A stretch of 64,000 nt of DNA, taken from NCBI GenBank assembly GCA_965216255.1, contig OZ244148.1, positions 2,542,001 through 2,606,000 on the forward strand, written 5' to 3'. Positions 1 to 9,075 of this stretch are shown here, one piece after another. Numbering within the stretch: the first letter of the stretch is position 1; every line of letters starts with the position of its first letter. Under the pieces are notes generated by a model. The model searched no databases. It saw only the letters and a list, made by a program, of their open reading frames with translations, and had not been told where the DNA came from. The translations under genes were made by a program, and so were the position numbers. Source of the DNA: G965216255 sp965216255 (lineage in GTDB: Bacteria; Bacteroidota; Rhodothermia; Rhodothermales; Bin80).

Positions 1-2556
1 TCCTGCATCTTGCCTCCGACCAAGGAGTGCCAAGGCCACGTCCCACCGGCTATCCGGCTCAATGCGCTGAAGCCCCGCGGCAAGATATTTGCGGACCACC
101 GGGGAAGGGTCGCGGCGGGCTAAAGTTTCGAGGCGCACGAGCAGGGCCGCATCCGGCTTGCGATCTTCTAGCAGAAGCTGCACGGCCCAGGCACGGACAT
201 ACGCATCGCCATCTTGTAGCGCTTCCACCAAATCAGAACGGGGCATAAGCTCGACCACATGTAACGCCCACATAGCTTTCAGGCGCTCTGTCGTCGTCGC
301 ACCGCCGCTAAATTGTGCCTGGAGTTCCACTTCAACGGCCGGGTCCAGCGTACGCTGAGTAGCCCGATGCTGCAGGATTACGCGGGCCCTGCGTGCATGC
401 CAGTCGCTGGGGCTTCGCTGCAGTCGGGCAAGGCCCAGATCCGAAACGGCCCCCAGGTCCGCATAGCGGCCATCCCAGTCTTTGGCACGGGACTCAACGG
501 GTGCAATCCTAAAAATGCGACCCGTGTCCTTGTCGAGCACATCCCCCCCGCAAATATCCGCGTCGTGCCAGTCCAGTACGTACAGGGCACCTTCCGGCCC
601 TATTTCCAAGCTGAATCCCACCCACTGGGCGTTATTTGCATGCAGGAACTCGTCGCCGTGTCGGGCCACAAATCCGGAACGTTCAGGCTCCAGCACGTCC
701 GTCAGCACGGCATGCTCGTGGATATTGGCCATGAATAGTCGGCCGCGCTGCTCCTCGGGGAAAGCATCCGACTGGTAAACACGAGCACCGCCATGTGCCG
801 ATCGATGGCGATGATCCACAATGGGACCGATGTCTCCGTACGCATAGGGGTTGAAGTGCTGCCCACCCTGACGCTGGTAGATCCCGCCCGGGATCACATG
901 GAATACATGGGGAATGACGCAAGCGCTAATGAACATCTCGCCGTTCGCATCATAGTCGATTCCCCAAGGGTTGCTGAAGCCGTGCGCTACCACCTCAAAG
1001 CGGTCCTTTACGGGATGGTAGCGCCATACACCGCCATTTATTTCCACACCGCTTTGCTCCAGTAGCTCGTTGGGAAAAAGGTCCCCCTGCCCGTACAGAC
1101 GCGCATCGGCTGCCGGCCTCTGGATCCTTGAAGTGGTGGCGAAACCCTCCAGGCCATACAGCCATCCATCTGGACCCCAGTGGAAGCTGTTTATGGTTTC
1201 GTGTCGGTCGCGGATCCCCCACCCCGTGAGTCGGATCTCAATGTCTTCCATGTCCGCGCGGTCATCGCCGTCGCGGTCCGGCACGAAAAGCAGGTGCGGA
1301 GGCGCACCGAGGAAGATGCCATCGAAGCCTACAGCGATGGCCGAGGGAAACGCGATACCCTCGAGATACACCTTTCGCTTATCAGCCTTTCCATCGCGAT
1401 CCACATCCTCCAAAATGACGACACGGCTTTCCCCGGAGGCCGAAAAGCCAAAGCTGCGTGCCTCGTAGTCGCGGTTTTCCGCCACCCAGAGGCGGCCCCG
1501 ATCATCCCAGGCAAAGGCCATTGGCTGGGTCACAAGTGGTTCGCCCGCCCAGGCATCTACGGCGTAGCCGTCCATCGGGGTCATCGCACGGGCCGCCTCC
1601 TCAGCCGTCAGAAATTCTGCCTCTCGAGCTTCCTGCTGCGCCAGCCCCCAAAGAGTAGCCGTTGAATACGTCTGTCCCTCCAGCCCCGCATAGGCCTCCC
1701 ACGCCGTGCGCAATGCGCGATGTGCTCCCGTGTAGACCATGATGCGGTGCCGCACTGTAGCAGATTCCCCCTGTGCTATGGTCCAATCCCCTAGGCGCGC
1801 CCGAACAGGGCCCACTCCGAGTTGCCCGTCTACCCGCCACGGCTGGGGGAAACCGTCATTGTCAGGATGGTCGAAAATGGCCACGTGGGCCGCGTCATTA
1901 CGGCCAGGCACTTGCATCCCCACGTCAAGCCACATGGCCCGCTTGCCTTCTGCAAATTGATTGCGCTGCCGCGCCGCGTTTACCGCATAGCCCTTAATAC
2001 CCGGGCTCCATGGCATACGCAGGAATAGTCCGCCATAATCGTATTCTGCCACCGTGACATCTGTCTGCGCGTCGCCTCGCCATTCAAGATCCAGGATTAG
2101 GCCGCTACTGTCGAGGCGCAGAGACCACTCCTGGGTCTCCGTTAGGACAACTGCACCGGTGTCGCTCAGAAGGTCGTACACGACCCTCCAGCGCACCTCA
2201 TAGCCCTCAGACGCAAGAACCTCAAGCGTGTCGCGGCGCCAGTAATCGCCTTCCGGGTGATGAAAGTAGTCCCGGCCATTAAGCCGGGTAAAACCCCAAT
2301 AGAGGCCCGTTTGATGCCGGTGATGGTCAGGGCTGTATTCGGTTACTTCCCCCTGACCATCCGGCGCGGCTATGGGGTGCAAGTACGGCCGAAAGTCTGG
2401 AAGCGCATTCTGGCTCAGGAGCGCTTCGCCTCCCGAGGCCCGATAAACAGTCACAGCATTCTCTCCGCGCACAACCCTCAGCCGCGTGTCTTCTGGGCCG
2501 GCGGTGCACCCCGCGAGCCCCAAGCAGCAGAAAAGAAAAGCGTGGCGGGCGGCCAT
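1..2556 (-). CDS. Lipoprotein with PmoA-like, PVC-type dehydrogenase propeller and HEAT repeats (3' end outside window)
   Basis: I read this frame by hand: it is open from the ATG at 2556 to the left edge with no stop, giving 852 codons before truncation. The N-terminus is a lipoprotein signal (MAARHAFLFCCLGLAGC; Cys17 lipidated), so the protein should sit in the cell envelope. Residues of about 25-280 resemble the PmoA-like family DUF6807 (motifs YSPDHHRHQTGLYWGF and FDHPDNDGFPQPW). A glucose/sorbosone-dehydrogenase-like beta-propeller of the 'membrane-bound dehydrogenase' type follows (PMAFAWDDRGRLWVAEN, FVPDRDGDDRADMED, FSNPWGIDYDANGEMF, LYVLDWHDADI). The visible C-terminus is HEAT-like (DAYVRAWAVQLL, DPSPVVRKYLAAGLQRI). 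A cytochrome c domain often ends such proteins but would lie outside the window. The substrate is unknown, probably a carbohydrate. It starts 12 bases after the rsmB stop, so the two are probably co-transcribed. Confidence 0.8.
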   Translation of the reverse strand, partial: MAARHAFLFCCLGLAGCTAGPEDTRLRVVRGENAVTVYRASGGEALLSQNALPDFRPYLHPIAAPDGQGEVTEYSPDHHRHQTGLYWGFTRLNGRDYFHHPEGDYWRRDTLEVLASEGYEVRWRVVYDLLSDTGAVVLTETQEWSLRLDSSGLILDLEWRGDAQTDVTVAEYDYGGLFLRMPWSPGIKGYAVNAARQRNQFAEGKRAMWLDVGMQVPGRNDAAHVAIFDHPDNDGFPQPWRVDGQLGVGPVRARLGDWTIAQGESATVRHRIMVYTGAHRALRTAWEAYAGLEGQTYSTATLWGLAQQEAREAEFLTAEEAARAMTPMDGYAVDAWAGEPLVTQPMAFAWDDRGRLWVAENRDYEARSFGFSASGESRVVILEDVDRDGKADKRKVYLEGIAFPSAIAVGFDGIFLGAPPHLLFVPDRDGDDRADMEDIEIRLTGWGIRDRHETINSFHWGPDGWLYGLEGFATTSRIQRPAADARLYGQGDLFPNELLEQSGVEINGGVWRYHPVKDRFEVVAHGFSNPWGIDYDANGEMFISACVIPHVFHVIPGGIYQRQGGQHFNPYAYGDIGPIVDHRHRSAHGGARVYQSDAFPEEQRGRLFMANIHEHAVLTDVLEPERSGFVARHGDEFLHANNAQWVGFSLEIGPEGALYVLDWHDADICGGDVLDKDTGRIFRIAPVESRAKDWDGRYADLGAVSDLGLARLQRSPSDWHARRARVILQHRATQRTLDPAVEVELQAQFSGGATTTERLKAMWALHVVELMPRSDLVEALQDGDAYVRAWAVQLLLEDRKPDAALLVRLETLARRDPSPVVRKYLAAGLQRIEPDSRWDVALALLGRRQDAG

Positions 2557-2567
2557 ATCAGTTATAC

Positions 2568-3896
2568 CTATTTATTGGCCAAATTCCGGTGAAGCCGCGC
2601 GGCAAAGGCGCCATCCATGCCATGGACATGCGGCAACGTGGCCAGGTAGCCGTGGGGAGTGATAATTGGTGCCGGCTCCCGCACGGGGTCAACGCGAAAC
2701 ATAGGCTGACGTTTGAGAAAGGCATCCACACGGGCTTCGTTCTCCTCCCCTTCAATAGTACAGGTCGCATAAACGAGAATTCCTCCCGGCCGAACAAAAG
2801 CGGCAGCGGCATCAAGAAGAGCATCTTGTAGTTTCTGTAGCGGCTCGAGGTCATGCAGCGATCGATTCCACCGGAGGTCGCTCCGTTTGGCGAGGACACC
2901 AAGGCCTGAGCAGGGCGCATCTACCAGCACACGGTCCACTTGTGTGCTCGCAGCGTAGGTACGCGCATCCGACACGTGCGGCTCCACTATAGAAATACAT
3001 TGCTGGACCGCCGCATGCTTAAGACGGTCGAGGCGTTTTTCGTGCAAATCGAGTGCAATGATCCGGCCCCGGTCCTGCATGCGCGCCGCTGCGTAGAGTG
3101 CCTTGCCCCCGGGAGCTGCGCACATGTCCAGGATGGTCTCTCCAGGCCGCGCATCAAGCACATGGACGGCAAGGCCCGCACTTTCGTCCTGCACTGCACA
3201 TAGCCCTTCCTGGAGCCATCCGGCACGAATGACAGCCTGCAGTCGCCAAACACGCACGAAGTCCTCCAAGTAATGCGCCGACTTCCACTCCACGCCCAGT
3301 TGCGTAAGGCGCTCGCGAAACTCCGTTGCGGAAATCTTTCGCGGGTTGTGGCGAAGGGCGTACACGGGTCGGGTATTATTCCATTCCAGTAACGCCGTGG
3401 TTTCATGAGCTCCGAAGCGCCCTAGCCACCGCCGCACCATCCACGTTGGGTGCGAAAACGCTATCCCAAGGTCGTCGGCCGTATCGCCGGTGTCTGGTTG
3501 CGGCAGCGTGGAGACTCGCCTCAGAAGAGCCCGAAGTATGGCATTTACCAGCCGCCCGGCACCGGGACGCACCATGCCTTTGGCCAGGGACACAGCCTCG
3601 TGCAGTACCGCATAGGGTGGCTTGCTGATCAGAATGAGTTCATAAACAGCTATTCGGAGAATCTGCTTCAGTTGCGGCTCCATCCGCCTAAACGATCCTG
3701 CATAGAAATACCGGATCAAGAAATCCAGATACCGGCGCCACCGGGTGACCCCCGAGACAAGATCGGTTATTTGCCGCGACTGGTCCGCGCCAACTCTCGG
3801 GCCGGTGCCTGCACCCACGAACGACTTCCCTATTTCTTTCCGGCAAAGCTGCCCAATGGCAAGACGGCGGGCCGAGCATTCCAGGTTTTCGTGCAT
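2568..3896 (-). CDS. rsmB: 16S rRNA m5C967 methyltransferase RsmB
   Basis: Cytosolic SAM-dependent methyltransferase that makes m5C967 in 16S rRNA. The first ~140 residues are the NusB-like RNA-binding domain (RLAIGQLCRKEIGKSFV, AVLHEAVSLAKGM). The Rossmann catalytic domain carries DMCAAPGGKALYAAARM (SAM loop), DAPCSGLGVLAKRSD (motif IV Cys) and YATCTIEGEENEARVDAFL (motif VI catalytic Cys); both family cysteines are present. I prefer the ATG at 3896 (MHENLECSARRLAIG), which gives 442 aa, close to E. coli RsmB (429 aa). The frame could extend to an ATG at 3944, but the extra residues do not look like the family. The gene directly precedes the lipoprotein dehydrogenase gene on the same strand. 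Confidence 0.93.
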   Translation of the reverse strand: MHENLECSARRLAIGQLCRKEIGKSFVGAGTGPRVGADQSRQITDLVSGVTRWRRYLDFLIRYFYAGSFRRMEPQLKQILRIAVYELILISKPPYAVLHEAVSLAKGMVRPGAGRLVNAILRALLRRVSTLPQPDTGDTADDLGIAFSHPTWMVRRWLGRFGAHETTALLEWNNTRPVYALRHNPRKISATEFRERLTQLGVEWKSAHYLEDFVRVWRLQAVIRAGWLQEGLCAVQDESAGLAVHVLDARPGETILDMCAAPGGKALYAAARMQDRGRIIALDLHEKRLDRLKHAAVQQCISIVEPHVSDARTYAASTQVDRVLVDAPCSGLGVLAKRSDLRWNRSLHDLEPLQKLQDALLDAAAAFVRPGGILVYATCTIEGEENEARVDAFLKRQPMFRVDPVREPAPIITPHGYLATLPHVHGMDGAFAARLHRNLANK

Positions 3897-3949
3897 ATCT
3901 AAATCTTGATGCTCGCGGTAAGGCCCATCCACATTCCGGGCCACGAATT

Positions 3950-5106
3950 GTGACCCTGTTCCTGCGACGTTCTACGCGGATCACCATGGTTCTGCCCGCC
4001 AAACAAGGCTGTATTCATAGACTTGGATAGCCCAAGTTCGAAAATAGAGATAGCTAATCCGATTCACGCCCACAGATTGGGTACAACCAAGGTTATCGAA
4101 CTATCAGTCCATGCCTCCTTTTGGCGGGTGGCTCTGCAAGATAGCCGAGTAGAGCGAGGTCGACTGAAACTGCTATTGGCCACTTCTTGGGTCAAACATT
4201 CTAGCCTTGCAACCAGCTATCTAGCCTCCACATTCGGTTGCCGGCCTAAAGCCTGTCCGCTGGGCATGAATCACCTCGCACAATCCATTGCAGAGGGCTT
4301 CAAGCCATTGTTGAGAATACTAATCCTTTCCTTCTGGTCGTAGATCTGCCAAGCTCCGCCGCCGCAGTAAAGAACGTAGGTGACGATGAATTGGCGGATC
4401 ATAGAATCACGGCGTGCACCAATTTAGTCGAAGACCTAAGGAATGATAGACATGCAGTTGATATCGGACACCCTCTTTGTTCGTGACCAAGAATCAAGAC
4501 GTGGACTCGAATGACCTATGTGCTTTGCCCGAATGTTGTTGGAATGGGCTACCAAACAGTCACTCCCAATTCGCGGCGCCCTCTCCGAAGTCAACGTACC
4601 GTGAAGTAGGCTCCCTTACGAGAAGCCTGTTGTCGAGAGTCATTGGCTTGAGCAATCCATGAATCAGGTTGGTATCGCCTGTGCTCCACGTCTGCCGCAT
4701 ATTGATCACTCTAGGAGCCTGTCGGGCTTTCACAGATGTGGGGCTGAATTGAGCCCGTATTGCCGGAATCCAGACTACCAAGCATCCTGAATCACCCTGT
4801 AGAAGGACTTTCCGAGCCAATACCAGCTCCTTTAGGACTGAAAAAGCCCTTAGTCACGATTGATTTACTTCAGTTTTCATATAGTCCGACAGGCTCCTAG
4901 GGGCTGGCAAAGCGTTGCGTGCTACCCTCCACTGAAGAAGTCCAGAATAGCGCAGTTGCATCCCGTAGTCGCTTGTGATATCGTCCTTTTAGCCGGTTGT
5001 GCTAAGAATCGCCAAGCATTGGAATGTTCTATGCTTACCGTCCGGTACTGTAGGGCGTGGCAATCTCGACTCATGAATAGGGATTTATAGGATAGTGCCG
5101 AAGCCG
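3950..5106. other. Gene-free stretch between rsmB and the tnpB remnant
   Basis: No recognisable protein is coded on either strand. The open frames are short, overlap one another and lack family motifs. The DNA is visibly more AT-rich than the flanking genes, which suggests old intergenic or decayed sequence. The one structure I can support is the inverted-repeat element at 4711-4900. I saw no tRNA-like fold. Confidence 0.6.
4711..4900. mobile_element. MITE-like element with perfect 15-bp inverted ends
   Basis: CTAGGAGCCTGTCGG at 4711-4725 is repeated as its exact reverse complement at 4886-4900, enclosing about 160 bp without a gene. The outermost CTAG can be read as a 4-bp target duplication around 11-bp terminal inverted repeats (GAGCCTGTCGG). 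Several IS5-group elements prefer targets of the YTAR type, so this could be a non-autonomous derivative of such an IS. No transposase with matching ends is present in the window. It is called from structure only. Confidence 0.55.
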
Positions 5107-6267
5107 CTAGCTATACAATCCTGTGTCGTGGTCGTGCTTAACCGGCCCCAAAAAAACGGCCAGCGGCGCAGCGTTAGGCAGAGCACTCCCCTCCGCCCGA
5201 CACGCAGGGCCTCCCGCCCTGCTGAAGAGCTTAATCCCTTTCAGACGGATGGTCCTTGCCGCACTAACGTCGCGGTCTTGGCCGTGCCCACACGCCGAAC
5301 AAACGTACGTCCTCACTGCAAGAGTCATGGCCTTGGCCGGTACGCACCCGCAAGCGGAACACGTCTGGCTGGTGTAATGTGGCTTTACTTCCACAAACTC
5401 GCTTTCAGCCTTATAGTCAAGCTGCTGCATCACCATACCAAGGCATTGCTCGCGCAAACTGCGGTTCAAGCTGCGCTTCCGCGTGCCATCATGCTCTGCA
5501 ATCTCACGCAGAGATGTTAGACAAATACCGCTTTCCAATGTCCGTAGTAACGGCGTCGCGCAGGCCGATGGCCATGCGCCTGCTTTCGCGGGCCAGCGCC
5601 AGCGCTTCTTGCACCGCGCCGTGCTCTGACGTTTGGCACGTGCCAACTGCAGCTTCTTGCGCCTGCGTCCCAAGATGCGAATGGAATCGAACTGCACGCC
5701 ATTGGAGGGTGTGCACTGGGCCTTCACGCCCGCATCGAAGCCTATGGCCTCGCGGGCGTCCTCCCGTACAGCCGCCACGGTATGTCGAACGACAGGTTGA
5801 ACGTCGTAACCGCTGCCGAACGATACGCTCGAACTTCACGACGCCAGATCCCGAGAGTACGCCCCGATGATCCTAGAAGCGGGTCTTGCCAACTCCCTTG
5901 ATCTGAACCGTGCAGTCCCCGCCGCTGCGCTGTGGCCTTCCAACTCGAACGAGTCTACGGCAGGCTTGAACCTGGGACGCCCCGTGCCTTCCTTGAAAAA
6001 CTTGTCGTAGGCATGGCGAACACGTTAAAGCATGCTGCGCTGCGCTACTACCGGATTTTTGCTGCCACTCTCATTGGCTTGCCTATGCGTAGAAAGCCTT
6101 TTGAAGAGGTCGAACTTGGAAGGCGTCTTTGTGCCCTTGGCAAACACGCTACGGCAATGTTCCACAGCATCATTACGCAGCTACGCGAGATGCCAAAACA
6201 GGTTGTCGAGGGCCTCGCGCTGGGGCCTGCGAATACGCGAACAACGATACGCGTACGTCCGAAACAT
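5107..6267 (-). pseudogene. tnpB: Decayed IS200/IS605-type TnpB RNA-guided nuclease
   Basis: TnpB is the RNA-guided DNA nuclease of IS605/IS607-type elements. The N-terminus starts at the ATG at 6267 (MFRTYAYRC) and continues through LDNLFWHLA, an in-frame TAG, then LRNDAVEHCRSVFAKGTKTPSKFDLFKRL. The segment YDKFFKEGTGRPRFK plus DSFELEG matches the usual wedge region. A frameshift follows near 5900, where GDCTVQIKGVGKTRF continues in another frame. The RuvC part shows AIGFDAGVKA (first catalytic Asp), a zinc finger CSACG...CSACG and the last RuvC motif DRDVSAARTI. Total length (about 387 codons) matches full TnpB, so it is full-length but inactivated by at least one stop and two frameshifts. 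No tnpA lies beside it. Any omegaRNA would overlap its 3' end near 5107. Confidence 0.85.
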
Positions 6268-6348
6268 TTCAATTCACACGTATTTGCACATGCTATGTTC
6301 CGGGACTATACCATATAATTCTCAATCCAAACTCGATAGTCAAACATT

Positions 6349-7218
6349 GTGCGCCTCTACTTAGACCATATTGGAGTAGCCTCTAGGGATGCGGCTCCCA
6401 TTGTGACCTTGCTCGAATCCCTGCTTAACCTGCACGTTTACAAGCGGGAAGAAATCGAGCGTGAGGGCGTACGCACGCATTTCTTGTCAGCCGGCGGCGT
6501 TAAGCTAGAAATTCTGGAAGAGCTTGTTCCTGATTCGTCCATCAGCAGGTTTCTTAACAAGCGCGGGGAAGGCCTACATCATTTGGCCTTCGAGGTCCCA
6601 GACGTGCTCGACTACATGGACCGCGTCCGCTCAGCCGGATTTTCGCCTCTGAGCGCGGCACCCCTGCCAGGAGCAGACGACAAACTCATCTTCTTTCTTC
6701 ATCCAAAGGAGACGCACGGCATATTGATTGAATTTTGCCAAGATGCGGAGCGAGTACAAGAGTGCGTCGTCGTGGTTTATTCCGCCCTCGAGCCATTTAG
6801 GCCTATTCCTCTCCGGAATTCTTATAAAACCGTTCCCATGGCTCTTTCCGCAGAGTCCATCCGCACACCGTCTGTCACGGTAAGAGACATGCGCGGAGCC
6901 TCCGCGGCCCACATAGTAGGCATCGGGCCCGCCGCACACGCAGCCACCCGATATGCGAATGAGCATTCAGATAGCGTAAAGACTCTCGTCCTCCATAACG
7001 CTCCGTTTAGCCGCATGGAATGCGACGGGCCGGAAGCCGTACTCATAAGCGCGACCAGCCACGAAGCGCATATGGACCTCGGCCTGGAATTGCACCGGGG
7101 AATTCCGGGAAGCCAGCTTGCGGTTCTCCCGGCGGGCGCAGACGTGGATTCGGCCCTCTTTGCACGCCTACTCGAGCACTTTTTCGCAAATGTAGACCAC
7201 GCTACCCATAAGTTGTGA
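6349..7218 (+). CDS. mce: Methylmalonyl-CoA epimerase fused to a degenerate alpha/beta-hydrolase-like domain
   Basis: Residues 1-~132 are a vicinal-oxygen-chelate epimerase that interconverts (R)- and (S)-methylmalonyl-CoA in propionyl-CoA metabolism. Metal ligands appear in LDHIGVAS (His), GEGLHHLAFEV (His) and GILIEFCQD (Glu). A stand-alone enzyme is about 135 aa; this one is 289. The extra ~155 residues look like part of an alpha/beta hydrolase (SAAHIVGIGPAAHAATRYAN and SVKTLVLHNAP), but the nucleophile elbow reads GIGPAA with no Ser, so it is probably not catalytic. The start is a GTG at 6349. Its stop overlaps the uvrC GTG start (GTGA at 7215-7218), indicating translational coupling. The epimerase call is firm; the second domain is an inference from fold-like motifs. 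Confidence 0.85.
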   Translation: MRLYLDHIGVASRDAAPIVTLLESLLNLHVYKREEIEREGVRTHFLSAGGVKLEILEELVPDSSISRFLNKRGEGLHHLAFEVPDVLDYMDRVRSAGFSPLSAAPLPGADDKLIFFLHPKETHGILIEFCQDAERVQECVVVVYSALEPFRPIPLRNSYKTVPMALSAESIRTPSVTVRDMRGASAAHIVGIGPAAHAATRYANEHSDSVKTLVLHNAPFSRMECDGPEAVLISATSHEAHMDLGLELHRGIPGSQLAVLPAGADVDSALFARLLEHFFANVDHATHKL

Positions 7219-9053
7219 ACGACGCCCTGTCCCACAAACTTGGCTCACTTCCGACAAGTCCGGGCGTGTATCAATTCACGGACCACCGGGGCGCCTTTCT
7301 GTATATCGGCAAGGCCAAAAATCTGCGGAGCCGCGTCCGTTCGTATTTCCGGGAAAGCGGCACACGCGAGGGCCGCATCCGGCTACTTGTCCGTAAGACC
7401 GCGGACGTGGAGGTAATCGTAACAGATACCGAGAGTGAGGCGCTGATTCTCGAAAACAACCTAATCAAGAAGCTGCGGCCGCGCTACAACATCAACCTCA
7501 GGGATGACAAAACCTATCCCTATATCTGTATCAAGAACGAGCCTTTCCCGCGCATTTTTCCCACGCGAACCCTCCGGAAGGACGGATCAAGGTATTTCGG
7601 ACCCTACGCGGACGTCGGCAGCATGCGCCGCACGCTGGATGCAATACGTTCCACCTTCAAGATCCGCACGTGCGCACTGAACCTCTCCCCCGAGCCCATA
7701 CGGGCAGGCAAGTACCAGTCTTGTCTCGAATACCACATCAAGAAATGCGCAGCGCCATGCGTGGGTTACCAAAGCAGGGCAAGCTATGACAAGACGATTG
7801 CACAGATCGAACGAATGCTTAATGGTCATACCACGGCGCTGGTTCGCGCGCTCAAGGATGCGATGCGCCTCGCGGCCGCAGCCATGCAGTTTGAAGAAGC
7901 GGCTGTCCTTAGAAACCAGATTTCCGCCGTTCTCAAGTACTCCGAGCGCCAGAAAATCGTAACGACAGAGGATGCGGATCGCGACCTCTTCGCGCTTGCC
8001 ACGAGCCGGGAAGACAACGTAGCGGCATCCGTCCTCTTCAAGGTGCGCGAGGGCAAGATGGTGGGACGCCGGCAAAAGATCCTGCGGCGCATCGAAGGCC
8101 GAAGTGACGGCGAACTCATGCAGACGGCCGTAGAGGACTACTACACGGAGGCATCATTTTTTCCGGACGAGGTCTACCTCTCGACGGCGCTAGCAGACGA
8201 AACGCCCGTAGCAGATTTCCTGCACGGTCTGCGCGGCAGGAATGTACCCATCAAGGTGCCACAACGTGGCGAGAAAGCGGCACTTATGCGCATGATAGAG
8301 GCCAATGCCCGGCTTCTGGTAGGGGAATGGAAAGTGCAGCAATTGAAACGGGGCGAAGACCGGATCCCCTACGCGGTAAAGGCGCTTCAGAGTGATCTCA
8401 AGCTCCAACATCTGCCACGCAGGATCGAGTGCTTTGACATATCCCACCTGGGCGGCACGGGTACCGTTGCGTCATGCGTGGTTTTCGACTGTGGAAGACC
8501 CAAGAAGAGCGATTACCGGGCCTACAAGATCCAGAGCACGAAAGGCAGCCCAGATGATTTTCAGGCCATGCGCGAGGCCGTTTCGCGCCGCTACATACGC
8601 GTACGTGGCGAGGGCGGCCCTTGGCCGGATCTACTCGTCATTGATGGCGGCAAGGGCCAGGTATCCAGCGCTGTAACGGCGCTTAGAGGCGCAGAGGCGT
8701 ATGGCAGATTCCCCGTCATAGGCCTAGCCAAGCGACTGGAAGAAGTATACTATCCCGGCGATAGCGACCCCGTGCACATCGCCAAGCACAGTGCGTCCTT
8801 GCAACTGATCCAGCGCGTCCGTGATGAAGCGCACCGGTTTGCCCTGGAATTTCAGCGCAAGCAGCGCAAGAAACGCCTGCTACACTCCGAGCTTCTCGCC
8901 ATCCGCGGCATAGGCCCAAGGACAGTGCAGAAACTCGTCAGCGCATTCGGATCCGTACGCAAGGTCAAGGAGGCAACCCAGGCGGACCTCACAGCCGTGG
9001 TCGGGCCGTGGGCAGCTGAGCGGATCCGCGCCTTTGTGGATGAACGGCCTTAA
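7215..9053 (+). CDS. uvrC: Excinuclease ABC subunit C
   Basis: UvrC makes both incisions around DNA lesions recognised by UvrA/UvrB in nucleotide excision repair. At 612 aa it is the normal size. Residues ~10-90 are the GIY-YIG nuclease (GVYQFTDHRGAFLYIGKAKNLRSRV). A UVR segment lies around 205-240, and the RNase H-like incision domain spans roughly 380-540 (ECFDISHLGGT, LLVIDGGKGQV). Two helix-hairpin-helix motifs end the protein (LLAIRGIGPRTVQKLVSAFGS). The start is GTG at 7215, overlapping the epimerase stop. All key motifs look intact. Confidence 0.97.
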   Translation: MNDALSHKLGSLPTSPGVYQFTDHRGAFLYIGKAKNLRSRVRSYFRESGTREGRIRLLVRKTADVEVIVTDTESEALILENNLIKKLRPRYNINLRDDKTYPYICIKNEPFPRIFPTRTLRKDGSRYFGPYADVGSMRRTLDAIRSTFKIRTCALNLSPEPIRAGKYQSCLEYHIKKCAAPCVGYQSRASYDKTIAQIERMLNGHTTALVRALKDAMRLAAAAMQFEEAAVLRNQISAVLKYSERQKIVTTEDADRDLFALATSREDNVAASVLFKVREGKMVGRRQKILRRIEGRSDGELMQTAVEDYYTEASFFPDEVYLSTALADETPVADFLHGLRGRNVPIKVPQRGEKAALMRMIEANARLLVGEWKVQQLKRGEDRIPYAVKALQSDLKLQHLPRRIECFDISHLGGTGTVASCVVFDCGRPKKSDYRAYKIQSTKGSPDDFQAMREAVSRRYIRVRGEGGPWPDLLVIDGGKGQVSSAVTALRGAEAYGRFPVIGLAKRLEEVYYPGDSDPVHIAKHSASLQLIQRVRDEAHRFALEFQRKQRKKRLLHSELLAIRGIGPRTVQKLVSAFGSVRKVKEATQADLTAVVGPWAAERIRAFVDERP

Positions 9054-9075
9054 CGGCCACAAATCGAAGTGCACC

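Noticed and set aside
3950..5106. tRNA or rRNA gene in the AT-richer gap
   Set aside because: I found no cloverleaf with a T-loop GTTCRA context or rRNA-like conserved block.
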